A stretch of DNA of 64,000 nucleotides from Ecdyonurus torrentis (taxonomy: Eukaryota; Arthropoda; Insecta; Ephemeroptera; Heptageniidae), in contig OX439134.1 of NCBI GenBank assembly GCA_949318235.1, positions 24,438,662-24,502,661 on the forward strand. The letters are read 5' to 3'. The position numbers and the translations under genes are program-made. A model generated the notes under the pieces. That model made no database searches and had not been told where the DNA came from. It saw only the letters and a program-made list of their open reading frames with translations. Shown piece after piece: positions 43,654 to 57,500 of this stretch; positions within the stretch are counted from its first letter, which is position 1; every line of letters starts with the position of its first letter.

Positions 43654-45767
43654 TATAGTACTAAATTCACCTCTAGAAACAAAATTGAGAAAAAAAAATT
43701 TTCCAAAAAAATTGTGTTTTTCAGATTCTGAAAACGTATTTTGATGATATCTCAGAAACTAATAATGCTACAGACTTACGGTTTGAACTGAAATGTATCA
43801 CTTTGAATTGTCTTATATTAAGTTTATTACACTTGAGTCGCAAAAAATAAAACTTTCTCAGTTTTTGAGAATTTTCGTATTTTCTTACCGAAGTCTATAG
43901 CATTGTAGCCCATATGAAGAAGAAAAAAGGTTGTAACTCGAGTTCTAATTTAGATGGAAAGTTGCGGTTTAGAAATAAAGTGATGCAAAACGCTCTATAG
44001 TACGAAATTCACCTCTAGAAACAAAATTGAGAAAAAAAAAATTTCCAAAAAAATTGTGTTTTTCATATTCTGAAAACGATTTTTGATGATATCTCAGAAA
44101 CTAATAATGCTACAGACTTACGGTTTGAACTGAAATGTAGCACTTTAAAATGCCTTATGAAAAAATTATTACACTTTAGTCGCAAAAAATAAAACTTTCT
44201 CAGTTTTTGAGAATTTTCGTATTTTCTTACCGATGTCTATAGCATTGTAGCCTATATGAAGAAGAAAAAAGTTTGTAACTCGAGTTCTAATTTAGATGGA
44301 AAGTTGCGGTTTAGAAATAAAGTGATGCAAAACGCTCTATAGTACTAAATTCACCTCTAGAAACAAAATTGAGAAAAAAAAAAATTTCCAAAAAAATTGT
44401 GTTTTTCAGATTCTGAAAACGATTTTTGATGATATCTCAGAAACTAATAATGCTACAGACTTACGGTTTGAACTGAAATGTATCACTTTGAATTGTGTTA
44501 TGAAAAGTTTATTACACTTTAGTCGCAAAAAATAAAACTTTCTCAGTTTTTGAGAATTTTCGTATTTTCTTACCGATGTCTATAGCATTGTAGCCTATAT
44601 GAAGAAGAAAAAAGTTTGTAACTCGAGTTCTAATTTAGATGGAAAGTTGCGGTTTTGAAATAAAGTGATGCAAAACGCTCTTGAGTACTAAATTCACCTC
44701 TAGAAACAAAATTGAGAAAAATTATTTTTCAAAAAAAATTGTGTTTTTTTGATTCTGAAAACGATTTTTGATGATATCTCAGAAACTAATAATGCTACAG
44801 ACTTACGGTTTGAACTGAAATGTATCACTTTGAAATGTCTTATAAAAAGTTTATTACACTTTAGTCGCAAAAAATAAAACTTTCTCAGTTTTTGAGAATT
44901 TTTGTATTTTCTTACCGAAGTCTATAGCATTGTAGCCCATATGAAGAAGAAAAAAGTTTGTAACTTGAGTTCTAATTTAGATGGAAAGTTGCGGTTTTGA
45001 AATAAAGTGATGCAAAACGCTCTTTAGTACTAAATTCACCTCTAGAAACAAAATTGAGAAAAATAATTTTTCAAAAAAAATTGTTTTTCAGATTCTCAAA
45101 ACGATTTTTGATGATATCTCAGAAACTAATAATGCTACAGACTTACGGTTTGAACTGAAATGTATCACTTTGAAATGTCTTATGAAAAGTTTATTACACT
45201 TTAGTCGCAAAAAATAAAACTTTTTCAGTTTTTGAGAATTTTCGTATTTTTTTAGCGAAGTCTATAGCATTGTAGCCCATATGAAGAAGAAAAAAGTTTG
45301 TAACTCGAGTTCTAATTGAGATGGAAAATTGCGGTTTTGAAATAAAGTGATGCAAAACGCTCTATAGTACTAAATTCACCTCTAGAAACAAAATTGAGAA
45401 AAAAAAATTTTCCAAAAAAATTGTGTTTTTCAGATTCTGAAAACGTATTTTGATGATATCTCAGAAACTAATAATGCTACAGACTTACGGTTTGAACTGA
45501 AATGTATCACTTTGAATTGTCTTATATTAAGTTTATTACACTTGAGTCGCAAAAAATAAAACTTTCTCAGTTTTTGAGAATTTTCGTATTTTCTTACCGA
45601 AGTCTATAGCATTGTAGCCCATATGAAGAAGAAAAAAGGTTGTAACTCGAGTTCTAATTTAGATGGAAAGTTGCGGTTTAGAAATAAAGTGATGCAAAAC
45701 GCTCTATAGTACGAAATTCACCTCTAGAAACAAAATTGAGAAAAAAAAAATTTCCAAAAAAATTGTG
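42350..45767. repeat. Higher-order repeat: 5-mer, two adjacent copies (~1,709 bp)
   Basis: About 42,350 to 44,058 is repeated at 44,059 to ~45,767. Shared variants are TTTTTCATATTCTG (42,351 and 44,059), AAATTGTTTTTCAG (~43,373 and ~45,082), CACTTGAGTCGC (43,830 and 45,539) and AAAAAAGGTTGTAAC (~43,924 and ~45,633). One further change, GTGTTTTTTTGATTCTG near 44,742, arose in the second copy from GTGTTTTTTAGATTCTG. Confidence 0.88.
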
Positions 45768-48700
45768 TTTTTCAGATTCTGAAAACGATTTTTGATGATA
45801 TCTCAGAAACTAATAATGCTACAGACTTACGGTTTGAACTGAAATGTATTACTTTGAAATGTGTTATAAAAAGTTAATTACACTTTAGTCGCAAAAAATA
45901 AAACTTTCTCAGTTTTTGAGAATTTTCGTATTTTCTTACCGAAGTCTATAGCATTGTAGCCCATATGAAGAAGAAAAAAGTTTGTAACTCGAGTTCTAAT
46001 TGAGATGGAAAATTGCGGTTTTGAAATAAAGTGATGCAAAACGCTCTATAGTACTAAATTCACCTCTAGAAACAAAATTGAAAAAAAAAATTTACAAAAA
46101 AATTGTGTTTTTCATATTCTGAAAACGTATTTTGATGATATCTCAGAAACTAATAATGCTACAGACTTACGGTTTGAACTGAAATGTAGCACTTTAAAAT
46201 GCCTTATGAAAAAATTATTACACTTTAGTCGCAAAAAATAAAACTTTCTCAGTTTTTGAGAATTTTCGTATTTTCTTACCGATGTCTATAGCATTGTAGC
46301 CCAAATGAAGAAGAAAAAAGTTTGTAACTCGAGTTCTAATTTAGATGGAAAGTTGCGGTTTTGAAATAAAGTGATGCAAAACGCTCTTGAGTACTAAATT
46401 CACCTCTAGAAACAAAATTGAGAAAAATAATTTTTCAAAAAAAATTGTGTTTTTCAGATTCTGAAAACGATTTTTGATGATATCTCAGAAACTAATAATG
46501 CTACAGAATTACGGTTTGAACTGAAATGTATCACTTTGAATTGTCTTATAAAAAGTTTATTACACTTTAGTCGCAAAAAATAAAACTTTCTCAGTTTTTG
46601 AGAATTTTCGTATTTTCTTACCGAAGTCTATAGCATTGTAGCCCATATGATGAAGAAAAAACTTTGTAACTCGAGTTCTAATTGAGATGGAAAATTGCGG
46701 TTTTGAAATAAAGTGATGCAAAACGCTCTATAGTACTTAATTCACCTCTAGAAACAAAATTGAGAAAAATACTTTTTCAAAAAAAATTGTGTTTTTAAGA
46801 TTCTGAAAACATATTTTGATGATATCTCAGAAACTAATAATGCTACAGACTTACGGTTTGAACTGAAATGTATTACTTTGAAATGTCTTATGAAAAGTTT
46901 ATTACACTTTAGTCGCAAAAAATAAAACTTTCTCAGTTTTTGAGAATTTTCGTATTTTCTTACCGAAGTCTATAGCATTGTAGCCCATTTGAAGAAGAAA
47001 AAAGTTTGTAACTCGAGTTCTAATTGAGATGGAAAGTTGTGGTTTTGAAATAAAGTGATGCAAAACGCTCTATAGTACTAAATTCACCTCTAGAAACAAA
47101 ATTGAGAAAAAAAAAAATTCCAAAAAAATTGTGTTTTTCAGATTCTGAAAACGATTTTTGATGATATCTCAGAAACTAATAATGCTACAGACTTACGGTT
47201 TGAACTGAAATGTATCACTTTGAATTGTGTTATGAAAAGTTTATTACACTTTAGTCGCAAAAAATAAAACTTTCTCAGTTTTTGAGAATTTTCGTATTTT
47301 CTTACCGATGTCTATAGCATTGTAGCCTATATGAAGAAGAAAAAAGTTTGTAACTCGAGTTCTAATTTAGATGGAAAGTTGCGGTTTTGAAATAAAGTGA
47401 TGCAAAACGCTCTTGAGTACTAAATTCACCTCTAGAAACAAAATTGAGAAAAATTATTTTTCAAAAAAAATTGTGTTTTTCAGATTCTGAAAACGATTTT
47501 TGATGATATCTCAGAAACTAATAATGCTACAGACTTACGGTTTGAACTGAAATGTATCACTTTGAAATGTCTTATAAAAAGTTTATTACACTTTAGTCGC
47601 AAAAAATAAAACTTTCTCAGTTTTTGAGAATTTTTGTATTTTCTTACCGAAGTCTATAGCATTGTAGCCCATATGAAGAAGAAAAAAGTTTGTAACTTGA
47701 GTTCTAATTTAGATGGAAAGTTGCGGTTTTGAAATAAAGTGATGCAAAACGCTCTTTAGTACTAAATTCACCTCTAGAAACAAAATTGAGAAAAATAATT
47801 TTTCAAAAAAAATTGTGTTTTTCAGATTCTCAAAACGATTTTTGATGATATCTCAGAAACTAATAATGCTACAGACTTACGGTTTGAACTGAAATGTATC
47901 ACTTTGAAATGTCTTATGAAAAGTTTATTACACTTTAGTCGCAAAAAATAAAACTTTTTCAGTTTTTGAGAATTTTCGTATTTTTTTAGCGAAGTCTATA
48001 GCATTGTAGCCCATATGAAGAAGAAAAAAGTTTGTAACTCGAGTTCTAATTGAGATGGAAAATTGCGGTTTTGAAATAAAGTGATGCAAAACGCTCTATA
48101 GTACTAAATTCACCTCTAGAAACAAAATTGAGAAAAAAAAATTTTCCAAAAAAATTGTGTTTTTCAGATTCTGAAAACGTATTTTGATGATATCTCAGAA
48201 ACTAATAATGCTACAGACTTACGGTTTGAACTGAAATGTATCACTTTGAATTGTCTTATATTAAGTTTATTACACTTGAGTCGCAAAAAATAAAACTTTC
48301 TCAGTTTTTGAGAATTTTCGTATTTTCTTACCGAAGTCTATAGCATTGTAGCCCATATGAAGAAGAAAAAAGGTTGTAACTCGAGTTCTAATTTAGATGG
48401 AAAGTTGCGGTTTAGAAATAAAGTGATGCAAAACGCTCTATAGTACGAAATTCACCTCTAGAAACAAAATTGAGAAAAAAAAAATTTCCAAAAAAATTGT
48501 GTTTTTCAGATTCTGAAAACGATTTTTGATGATATCTCAGAAACTAATAATGCTACAGACTTACGGTTTGAACTGAAATGTATTACTTTGAAATGTGTTA
48601 TAAAAAGTTAATTACACTTTAGTCGCAAAAAATAAAACTTTCTCAGTTTTTGAGAATTTTCGTATTTTCTTACCGAAGTCTATAGCATTGTAGCCCATAT

Positions 48701-49825
48701 GAAGAAGAAAAAAGTTTGTAACTCGAGTTCTAATTGAGATGGAAAATTGCGGTTTTGAAATAAAGTGATGCAAAACGCTCTATAGTACTAAATTCACCTC
48801 TAGAAACAAAATTGAAAAAAAAAATTTACAAAAAAATTGTGTTTTTCATATTCTGAAAACGTATTTTGATGATATCTCAGAAACTAATAATGCTACAGAC
48901 TTACGGTTTGAACTGAAATGTAGCACTTTAAAATGCCTTATGAAAAAATTATTACACTTTAGTCGCAAAAAATAAAACTTTCTCAGTTTTTGAGAATTTT
49001 CGTATTTTCTTACCGATGTCTATAGCATTGTAGCCCAAATGAAGAAGAAAAAAGTTTGTAACTCGAGTTCTAATTTAGATGGAAAGTTGCGGTTTTGAAA
49101 TAAAGTGATGCAAAACGCTCTTGAGTACTAAATTCACCTCTAGAAACAAAATTGAGAAAAATAATTTTTCAAAAAAAATTGTGTTTTTCAGATTCTGAAA
49201 ACGATTTTTGATGATATCTCAGAAACTAATAATGCTACAGAATTACGGTTTGAACTGAAATGTATCACTTTGAATTGTCTTATAAAAAGTTTATTACACT
49301 TTAGTCGCAAAAAATAAAACTTTCTCAGTTTTTGAGAATTTTCGTATTTTCTTACCGAAGTCTATAGCATTGTAGCCCATATGATGAAGAAAAAACTTTG
49401 TAACTCGAGTTCTAATTGAGATGGAAAATTGCGGTTTTGAAATAAAGTGATGCAAAACGCTCTATAGTACTTAATTCACCTCTAGAAACAAAATTGAGAA
49501 AAATACTTTTTCAAAAAAAATTGTGTTTTTAAGATTCTGAAAACATATTTTGATGATATCTCAGAAACTAATAATGCTACAGACTTACGGTTTGAACTGA
49601 AATGTATTACTTTGAAATGTCTTATGAAAAGTTTATTACACTTTAGTCGCAAAAAATAAAACTTTCTCAGTTTTTGAGAATTTTCGTATTTTCTTACCGA
49701 AGTCTATAGCATTGTAGCCCATTTGAAGAAGAAAAAAGTTTGTAACTCGAGTTCTAATTGAGATGGAAAGTTGTGGTTTTGAAATAAAGTGATGCAAAAC
49801 GCTCTATAGTACTAAATTCACCTCT
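44360..49825. repeat. Higher-order repeat: 8-mer, two adjacent copies (~2,734 bp)
   Basis: About 44,360 to 47,090 is repeated at 47,091 to ~49,825. Shared variants are CACTTGAGTCGC (45,539 and 48,273), AAAAGTTAATTACAC (~45,872 and ~48,606), CCCATATGATGAAG (~46,642 and ~49,376) and CCCATTTGAAG (~46,984 and ~49,718), at 2,734 bp. Because CACTTGAGTCGC is also at 43,830, this event followed the 5-mer event. Confidence 0.9.
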
Positions 49826-51079
49826 AGAAACAAAATTGAGAAAAATAATTTTTCAAAAAAAATTGTGTTTTTCAGATTCTCAAAACGATTTTTGATGATA
49901 TCTCAGAAACTAATAATGCTACAGAATTACGGTTTGAACTGAAATGTATCACTTTGAATTGTCTTATATTAAGTTTATTACACTTTAGTCGCAAAAAATA
50001 AAACTTTCTCAGTTTTTGAGAATTTTCGTATTTTCTTACCGAAGTCTATAGCATTGTAGCCCATATGAAGAAGAAAAAAGTTTGTAACTCGAGTTCTAAT
50101 TTAGATGGAAAGTTGCGGTTTAGAAATAAAGTGATGCAAAACGCTCTATAGTACGAAATTCACCTCTAGAAACAAAATTGAGAAAAAAAAATTTCCAAAA
50201 AAATTGTGTTTTTCAGATTCTGAAAACGATTTTTGATGATATCTCAGAAACTAATAATGCTACAGACTTACGGTTTGAACTGAAATGTATCACTTTGAAT
50301 TGTGTTATAAAAAGTTTATTACACTTTAGTCGCAAAAAATAAAACTTTCTCAGTTTTTGAGAATTTTCGTATTTTCTTACCGAAGTTTATAGCATTGTAG
50401 CCCATATGAAGAAGAAAAAAGTTTGTAACTCGAGTTCTAATTGAGATGGAAAATTGCGGTTTTGAAATAAAGTGATGCAAAACGCTCTATAGTACTAAAT
50501 TAACCCTTAGAAACAAAATTGAAAAAAAAAAATTACAAAAAAATTGTGTTTTTCATATTCTGAAAACGTATTTTGATGATATCTCAGAAACTAATAATGC
50601 TACATACTTACGGTTTGAACTGAAATGTAGCACTTTAAAATGCCTTATGAAAAAATTATTACACTTTAGTCGCAAAAAATAAAACTTTCTCAGTTTTTGA
50701 GAATTTTCGTATTTTCTTACCGATGTCTATAGCATTGTAGCCTATATGAAGAAGAAAAAAGTTTGTAACTCGAGTTCTAATTTAGATGGAAAGTTGCGGT
50801 TTTGAAATAAAGTGATGCAAAACGCTCTTGAGTACTAAATTCACCTCTAGAAACAAAATTGAGAAAAATAATTTTTCAAAAAAAATTGTGTTTTTCAGAT
50901 TCTCAAAACGATTTTTGATGATATCTCAGAAACTAATAATGCTACAGACTTACGGTTTGAACTGAAATGTATCACTTTGAAATGTCTTATGAAAAGTTTA
51001 TTACACTTTAGTCGCAAAAAATAAAACTTTCTCAGTTTTTGAGAATTTTTGTATTTTCTTACCGAAGTCTATAGCATTG

Positions 51080-53040
51080 TAGCCCATATAAAGAAGAAAA
51101 AAGTTTGTAACTCGAGTTCTAATTGAGATGGAAAATTGCGGTTTTGAAATAAAGTGATGCAAAACGCTCTATAGTACTAAATTCACCTCTAGAAACAAAA
51201 TTGAGAAAAATACTTTTTCAAAAAAAATTGTGTTTTTAAGATTCTGAAAACATATTTTGATGATATCTCAGAAACTAATAATGCTACAGACTTACGGTTT
51301 GAACTGAAATGTATTACTTTGAAATGTCTTATGAAAAGTTTATTACACTTTAGTCGCAAAAAATAAAACTTTCTCAGTTTTTGAGAATTTTCGTATTTTC
51401 TTAGCGAAGTCTATAGCATTGTAGCCCATTTGAAGTAGAAAAAAGTTTGTAACTCGAGTTCTAATTGAGATGGAAAGTTGTGGTTTTGAAATAAAGTGAT
51501 GCAAAACGCTCTATAGTACTAAATTCACCTCTAGAAACAAAATTGAGAAAAATAATTTTTCAAAAAAAATTGTGTTTTTCAGATTCTCAAAACGATTTTT
51601 GATGATATCTCAGAAACTAATAATGCTACAGAATTACGGTTTGAACTGAAATGTATCACTTTGAATTGTCTTATAAAAAGTTTATTACACTTTAGTCGCA
51701 AAAAATAAAACTTTCTCAGTTTTTGAGAATTTTCGTATTTTCTTACCGAAGTCTATAGCATTGTAGCCCATATGAAGAAGAAAAAACTTTGTAACTCGAG
51801 TTCTAATTGAGATGGAAAATTGCGGTTTTGAAATAAAGTGATGCAAAACGCTCTATAGTACTAAATTCACCTATACAAACAAAATTGAGAAAAATACTTT
51901 TTCAAAAAAAATTGTGTTTTTCATATTCTGAAAACATATTTTGATGATATCTCAGAAACTAATAATGCTACAGACTTACGGTTTGAACTGAAATGTATTA
52001 CTTTGAAATGTCTTATGAAAAGTTTATTACACTTTAGTCGCAAAAAATAAAACTTTCTCAGTTTTTGAGAATTTTCGTATTTTCTTAGCGAAGTCTATAG
52101 CATTGTAGCCCATTTGAAGAAGAAAAAAGTTTGTAACTCGAGTTCTAATTGAGATGGAAATTGAGGTTTTGAAATAAAGTGATGCAAAACGCTCTATAGT
52201 ACTAAATTCACCTCTAGAAACAAAATTGAGAAAAATAATTTTTCCAAAAAAATTGTGTTTTTCAGATTCTCAAAACGATTTTTGATGATATCTCAGAAAC
52301 TAATAATGCTACAGAATTACGGTTTGAACTGAAATGTATCACTTTGAATTGTCTTATAAAAAGTTTATTACACTTTAGTCGCAAAAAATAAAACTTTCTC
52401 AGTTTTTGAGAATTTTCGTATTTTCTTACCGAAGTCTATAGCATTGTAGCCCATATGAAGAAGAAAAAACTTTGTAACTCGAGTTCTAATTGAGATGGAA
52501 AATTGCGGTTTTGAAATAAAGTGATGCAAAACGCTCTATAGTACTAAATTCACCTCTAGAAACAAAATTGAGAAAAATACTTTTTCAAAAAAAATTGTGT
52601 TTTTAAGATTCTGAAAACATATTTTGATGATATCTCAGAAACTAATAATGCTACAGACTTACGGTTTGAACTGAAATGTATTACTTTGAAATATCTTATG
52701 AAAAGTTTATTACACTTTAGTCGCAAAAAATAAAACTTTCTCAGTTTTTGAGAATTTTCGTATTTTCTTACCGAAGTCTATAGCATTGTAGCCCATTTGA
52801 AGAAGAAAAAAGTTTGTAACTCGAGTTCTAATTGAGATGGAAAGTTGTGGTTTTGAAATACAGTGATGCAAAACGCTCTATAGTACTAAATTCACCTCTA
52901 GAAACAAAATTGAGAAAAATAATTTTTCAAAAAAAATTGTGTTTTTCAGATTCTCAAAACGATTTTTGATGATATCTCAGAAACTAATAATGCTACAGAC
53001 TTACGGTTTGAACTGAAATGTATCACTTTGAAATGTCTTA
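51080..53040. repeat. Dimeric higher-order repeat (~684 bp), about three copies
   Basis: Two monomer types alternate. One has AATACTTTTTCAAAAAAAATTG and GAAAACATATTTTG (near 51,210, 51,895 and 52,577). The other has CCCATTTGAAG and usually GAAAGTTGTGG (near 51,425, 52,109 and 52,792). The spacing is 683 to 684 bp, two monomers. The same pair of types occurs at ~46,640 to 47,050, ~49,375 to 49,790 and ~57,010 to 57,300, so it predates the 8-mer duplication. The copies differ by several substitutions. Confidence 0.8.
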
Positions 53041-54599
53041 TGAAAAGTTTATTACACTTTAGTCGCAAAAAATAAAACTTTTTCAGTTTTTGAGAATTTT
53101 CGTATTTTTTTAGCGAAGTCTATAGCATTGTAGCCCATATGAAGAAGAAAAAAGTTTGTAACTCTAGTTCTAATTAAGATGGAAAGTTGCGGTTTTGAAA
53201 TAAAGTGATGCAAAACGCTCTTTAGTACTAAATTCACCTCTAGAAACAAAATTGAGAAAAATAATTTTTCAAAAAAAATTGTGTTTTTCAGATTCTGAAA
53301 ACGATTTTTGATGATATCTCAGAAACTAATAATGCTACAGAATTACGGTTTGAACTGAAATGTATCACTTTGAATTGTCTTATAAAAAGTTTATTACACT
53401 TTAGTCGCAAAAAATAAAACTTTCTCAGTTTTTGAGAATTTTCGTATTTTCTTACCGAAGTCTATAGCATTGTAGCCCATATGAAGAAGAAAAAAGTTTG
53501 TAACTCGAGTTCTAATTAAGATGGAAAATTGCGGTTTTGAAATAAAGTGATGCAAAACGCTCTATAGTACTAAATTCACCTCTAGAAACAAAATTGAGAA
53601 AAAAAAATTTCCAAAAAAATTGTGTTTTTCAGATTCTGAAAACGTATTTTGATGATTTCTCAGAAACTAATAATGTTACAGACTTACGGTTTGAACTGAA
53701 ATGTATCACTTTGAATTGTCTTATATTAAGTTTATTACACTTTAGTCGCAAAAAATAAAACTTTCTCAGTTTTTGAGAATTTTCGTATTTTCTTACCGAA
53801 GTCTATAGCATTGTAGCCCATATGAAGAAGAAAAAAGTTTGTAACTCGAGTTCTAATTTAGATGGAAAGTTGCGGTTTAGAAATAAAGTGATGCAAAACG
53901 CTCTATAGTACGAAATTCACCTCTAGAAACAAAATTGAGAAAAAAAAAATTTCCAAAAAAAATGTGTTTTTCAGATTCTGAAAACGATTTTTGATGATAT
54001 CTCAGAAACTAATAATGCTACAGACTTACGGTTTGAACTGAAATGTATTACTTTGAAATGTCTTATGAAAAGTTTATTACACTTTAGTCGCAAAAAATAA
54101 AACTTTCTCAGTTTTTGAGAATTTTCGTATTTTCTTACCGAAGTCTATAGCATTGTAGCCCATTTGAAGAAGAAAAAAGTTTGTAACTCGAGTTCTAATT
54201 GAGATGGAAAGTTGTGGTTTTGAAATAAAGTGATGCAAAACGCTCTATAGTACTAAATTCACCTCTAGAAACAAAATTGAGAAAAATAATTTTTCAAAAA
54301 AAATTGTGTTTTTCAGATTCTCAAAACGATTTTTGATGATATCTCAGAAACTAATAATGCTACAGACTTACGGTTTGAACTGAAATGTATCACTTTGAAA
54401 TGTCTTATGAAAAGTTTATTACACTTTAGTCGCAAAAAATAAAACTTTCTCAGTTTTTGAGAATTTTCGTATTTTCTTACCGAAGTCTATAGCATTGTAG
54501 CTCAAATAAAGAAAATAAAAGTTTGTAACTCGAGTTCAAATTGAGATAGAAAGTTGCAGTTTTGAAATAAAGTGATGCAAAACGCTCTTTAGTACTAAA

Positions 54600-57500
54600 T
54601 TTACCTCTATAAACAAAATTGAGAAAAATAATTTTTCAAAAAAAATTGTGTTTTTCAGATTCTCAAAACGATTTTTGATGATATCTCAGAAACTATTAAT
54701 GCTACAGACTTACGGTTTGAACTGAAATGTATCACTTTGAAATGTCTTATGAAAAGTTTATTACACTTTAGTCGCAAAAAATAAAACTTTCTCAGTTTTT
54801 GAGAATATTCGTATTTTCTTAGCGAAGTCTATAGCATTGTAGCCCATATGAAGAAGAAAAAAGTTTGTAACTCTAGTTCTAATTAAGATGGAAAGTTGCG
54901 GTTTTGAAATAAAGGTATGCAAAACGCTCTATAGTACTAAATTCACCTCTAGAAACAAAATTGAGAAAAATAATTTTTCCAAAAAAATTGTGTTTTTCAG
55001 ATTCTGAAAAAGATTTTTAATGATATCTCAGAAACTAATAATGCTACAGACTTACGGTTTGAACTGAAATGTAGCACTTTAAAATGCCTTATGAAAAAAT
55101 TATTACACTTTAGTCGCAAAAAATAAAACTTTCTCAGTTTTTGAGAATTTTCGTATTTTCTTACCGAAGTCTATAGCATTGTAGCCCATATGAAGCAGAA
55201 AAAAGTTTGTAACTCGATTTCTAATTGAGATGGAAAATTGCGGTTATGAAATAAAGTGATGCAAAACGCTCTATAGTACTAAATTCACCTCTAGAAACAA
55301 AATTGAGAAAACAAAATTTCCAAAAAAATTGTGTTTTTCAGATTCTGAAAACGATTTTTGATGATATCTCAGAAACTAATAATGCTACAGACTTACGGTT
55401 TGAACTGAAATGTATCACTTTGAATTGTCTTATAAAAAGTTTATTACACTTTAGTCGCAAAAAATAAAACTTTCTCAGTTTTTGAGAATTTTCGTATTTT
55501 CTTAGCGAAGTCTATAGCATTGTAGCCAATATGAAGAAGAAAAAAGTTTGTAACTCGAGTTCTAATTTAGATGGAAAGTTGCGGTTTTGAAATAAAGTGA
55601 TGCAAAACGCTCTATAGTACGAAATTCACCTCTAGAAACAAAATTGAGAAAAAAAAATTTCCAAAAAAATTGTGTTTTTCAGATTCTGAAAACGATTTTT
55701 GATGATATCTCAGAAACTAATAATGCTACAGACTTACGGTTTGAACTGAAATGTAGCACTTTAAAATGCCTTATGAAAAATTTATTACACTTTAGTCGCA
55801 AAAAATAAAACTTTCTCAGTTTTTGAGAATTTTAGTATTTTCTTACCGAAGTCTATAGCATTGTAGCCCATATGAAGAAGAAAAAAGTTTGTAACTCGAG
55901 TTCTAATTTAGATGGAAAGTTGCGGTTTTGAAATAAAGTGATGCAAAACGCTCTTTAGTACTAAATTCACCTCTAGAAACAAAATTGAGAAAAATAATTT
56001 TTCAAAAAAAATTGTGTTTTTCAGATTCTCAAAACGATTTTTGATGATATCTCAGAAACTATTAATGCTACAGACTTACGGTTTGAACTAAAATGTATCA
56101 CTTTGAATTGTCTTATAAAAAGTTTATTACACTTTAGTCGCAAAAAATAAAACTTTCTCAGTTTTTGAGAATTTTCGTATTTTCTTACCGAAGTCTATAG
56201 CATTGTAGCTCAAATAAAGAAAATAAAAGTTTGTAACTCGAGTTCAAATTGAGATAGAAAGTTGCAGTTTTGAAATAAAGTGATGCGAAACATTCTATAG
56301 TTTTAAATTCACCTCTTGAAAAAAAATTGAGAAAAATAATTTTTCCAAAAAAAATTTTGTTTTTCAGATTCTGAAAACGATTTTTGATGATATCTCAGAA
56401 ACTAATAATGCTACAGACTTACGGTTTGAACTGAAATGTATCACTTTGAAATGTCTTATGAAAAGTTTATTACACTTTAGTCGCAAAAAATAAAACTTTC
56501 TCAGTTTTTGAGAATTTTCGTATTTTCTTACCGAAGTCTATAGCATTGTAGCCCATATGAAGCAGAAAAAAGTTTGTAACTCGAGTTCTAATTGAGATGG
56601 AAAATTGCGGTTTTGAAATAAAGTGATGCAAAACGCTCTATAGTACTAAATTCACCTCTAGAAACAAAATTGAGAAAAAAAAAAATTTCCAAAAAAATTG
56701 TGTTTTTCAGATTCTGAAAACGTATTTTGATGATATCTCAGAAACTAATAATGCTACAGACTTACGGTTTGAACTGAAATGTATCACTTTGAATTGTCTT
56801 ATATTAAGTTTATTACACTTTAGTCGCAAAAAATAAAACTTTCTCAGTTTTTGAGAATTTTCGTATTTTCTTACCGAAGTCTATAGCATTGTAGCTCAAA
56901 TAAAGAAAATAAAAGTTTGTAACTCGAGTTCTAATTGAGATGGAAAATTGCGGTTTTGAAATAAAGTGATGCAAAACGCTCTATAGTACTAAATTCACCT
57001 CTAGAAACGAAATTGAGAAAAATACTTTTTCAAAAAAAATTGTGTTTTTCAGATTCTGAAAACATATTTTGATGATATCTCAGAAACTAATAATGCTACA
57101 GACTTACGGTTTGAACTGAAATGTATTACTTTGAAATGTCTTCTGAAAAGTTTATTACACTTTAGTCACAAAAAATAAAACTTTCTCAGTTTTTGAGAAT
57201 TTTCGTATTTTCTTACCGAAGTCTATAGCATTGTAGCCCATTTGAAGAAGAAAAAAGTTTGTACCTCGAGTTCTAATTGAGATGGAAAGTTGTGGTTTTG
57301 AAATAAAGTGATGCAAAACGCTCTATAGTACTAAATTCACCTCTAGAAACAAAATTGAGAAAAATAATTTTTCAAAAAAAATTGTGTTTTTCAGATTCTC
57401 AAAACGATTTTAATGATATCTCAGAAACTATTAATGCTACAGACTTACGGTTTGAACTGAAATGTATCACTTTGAAATGTCTTATGAAAAGTTTATTACA

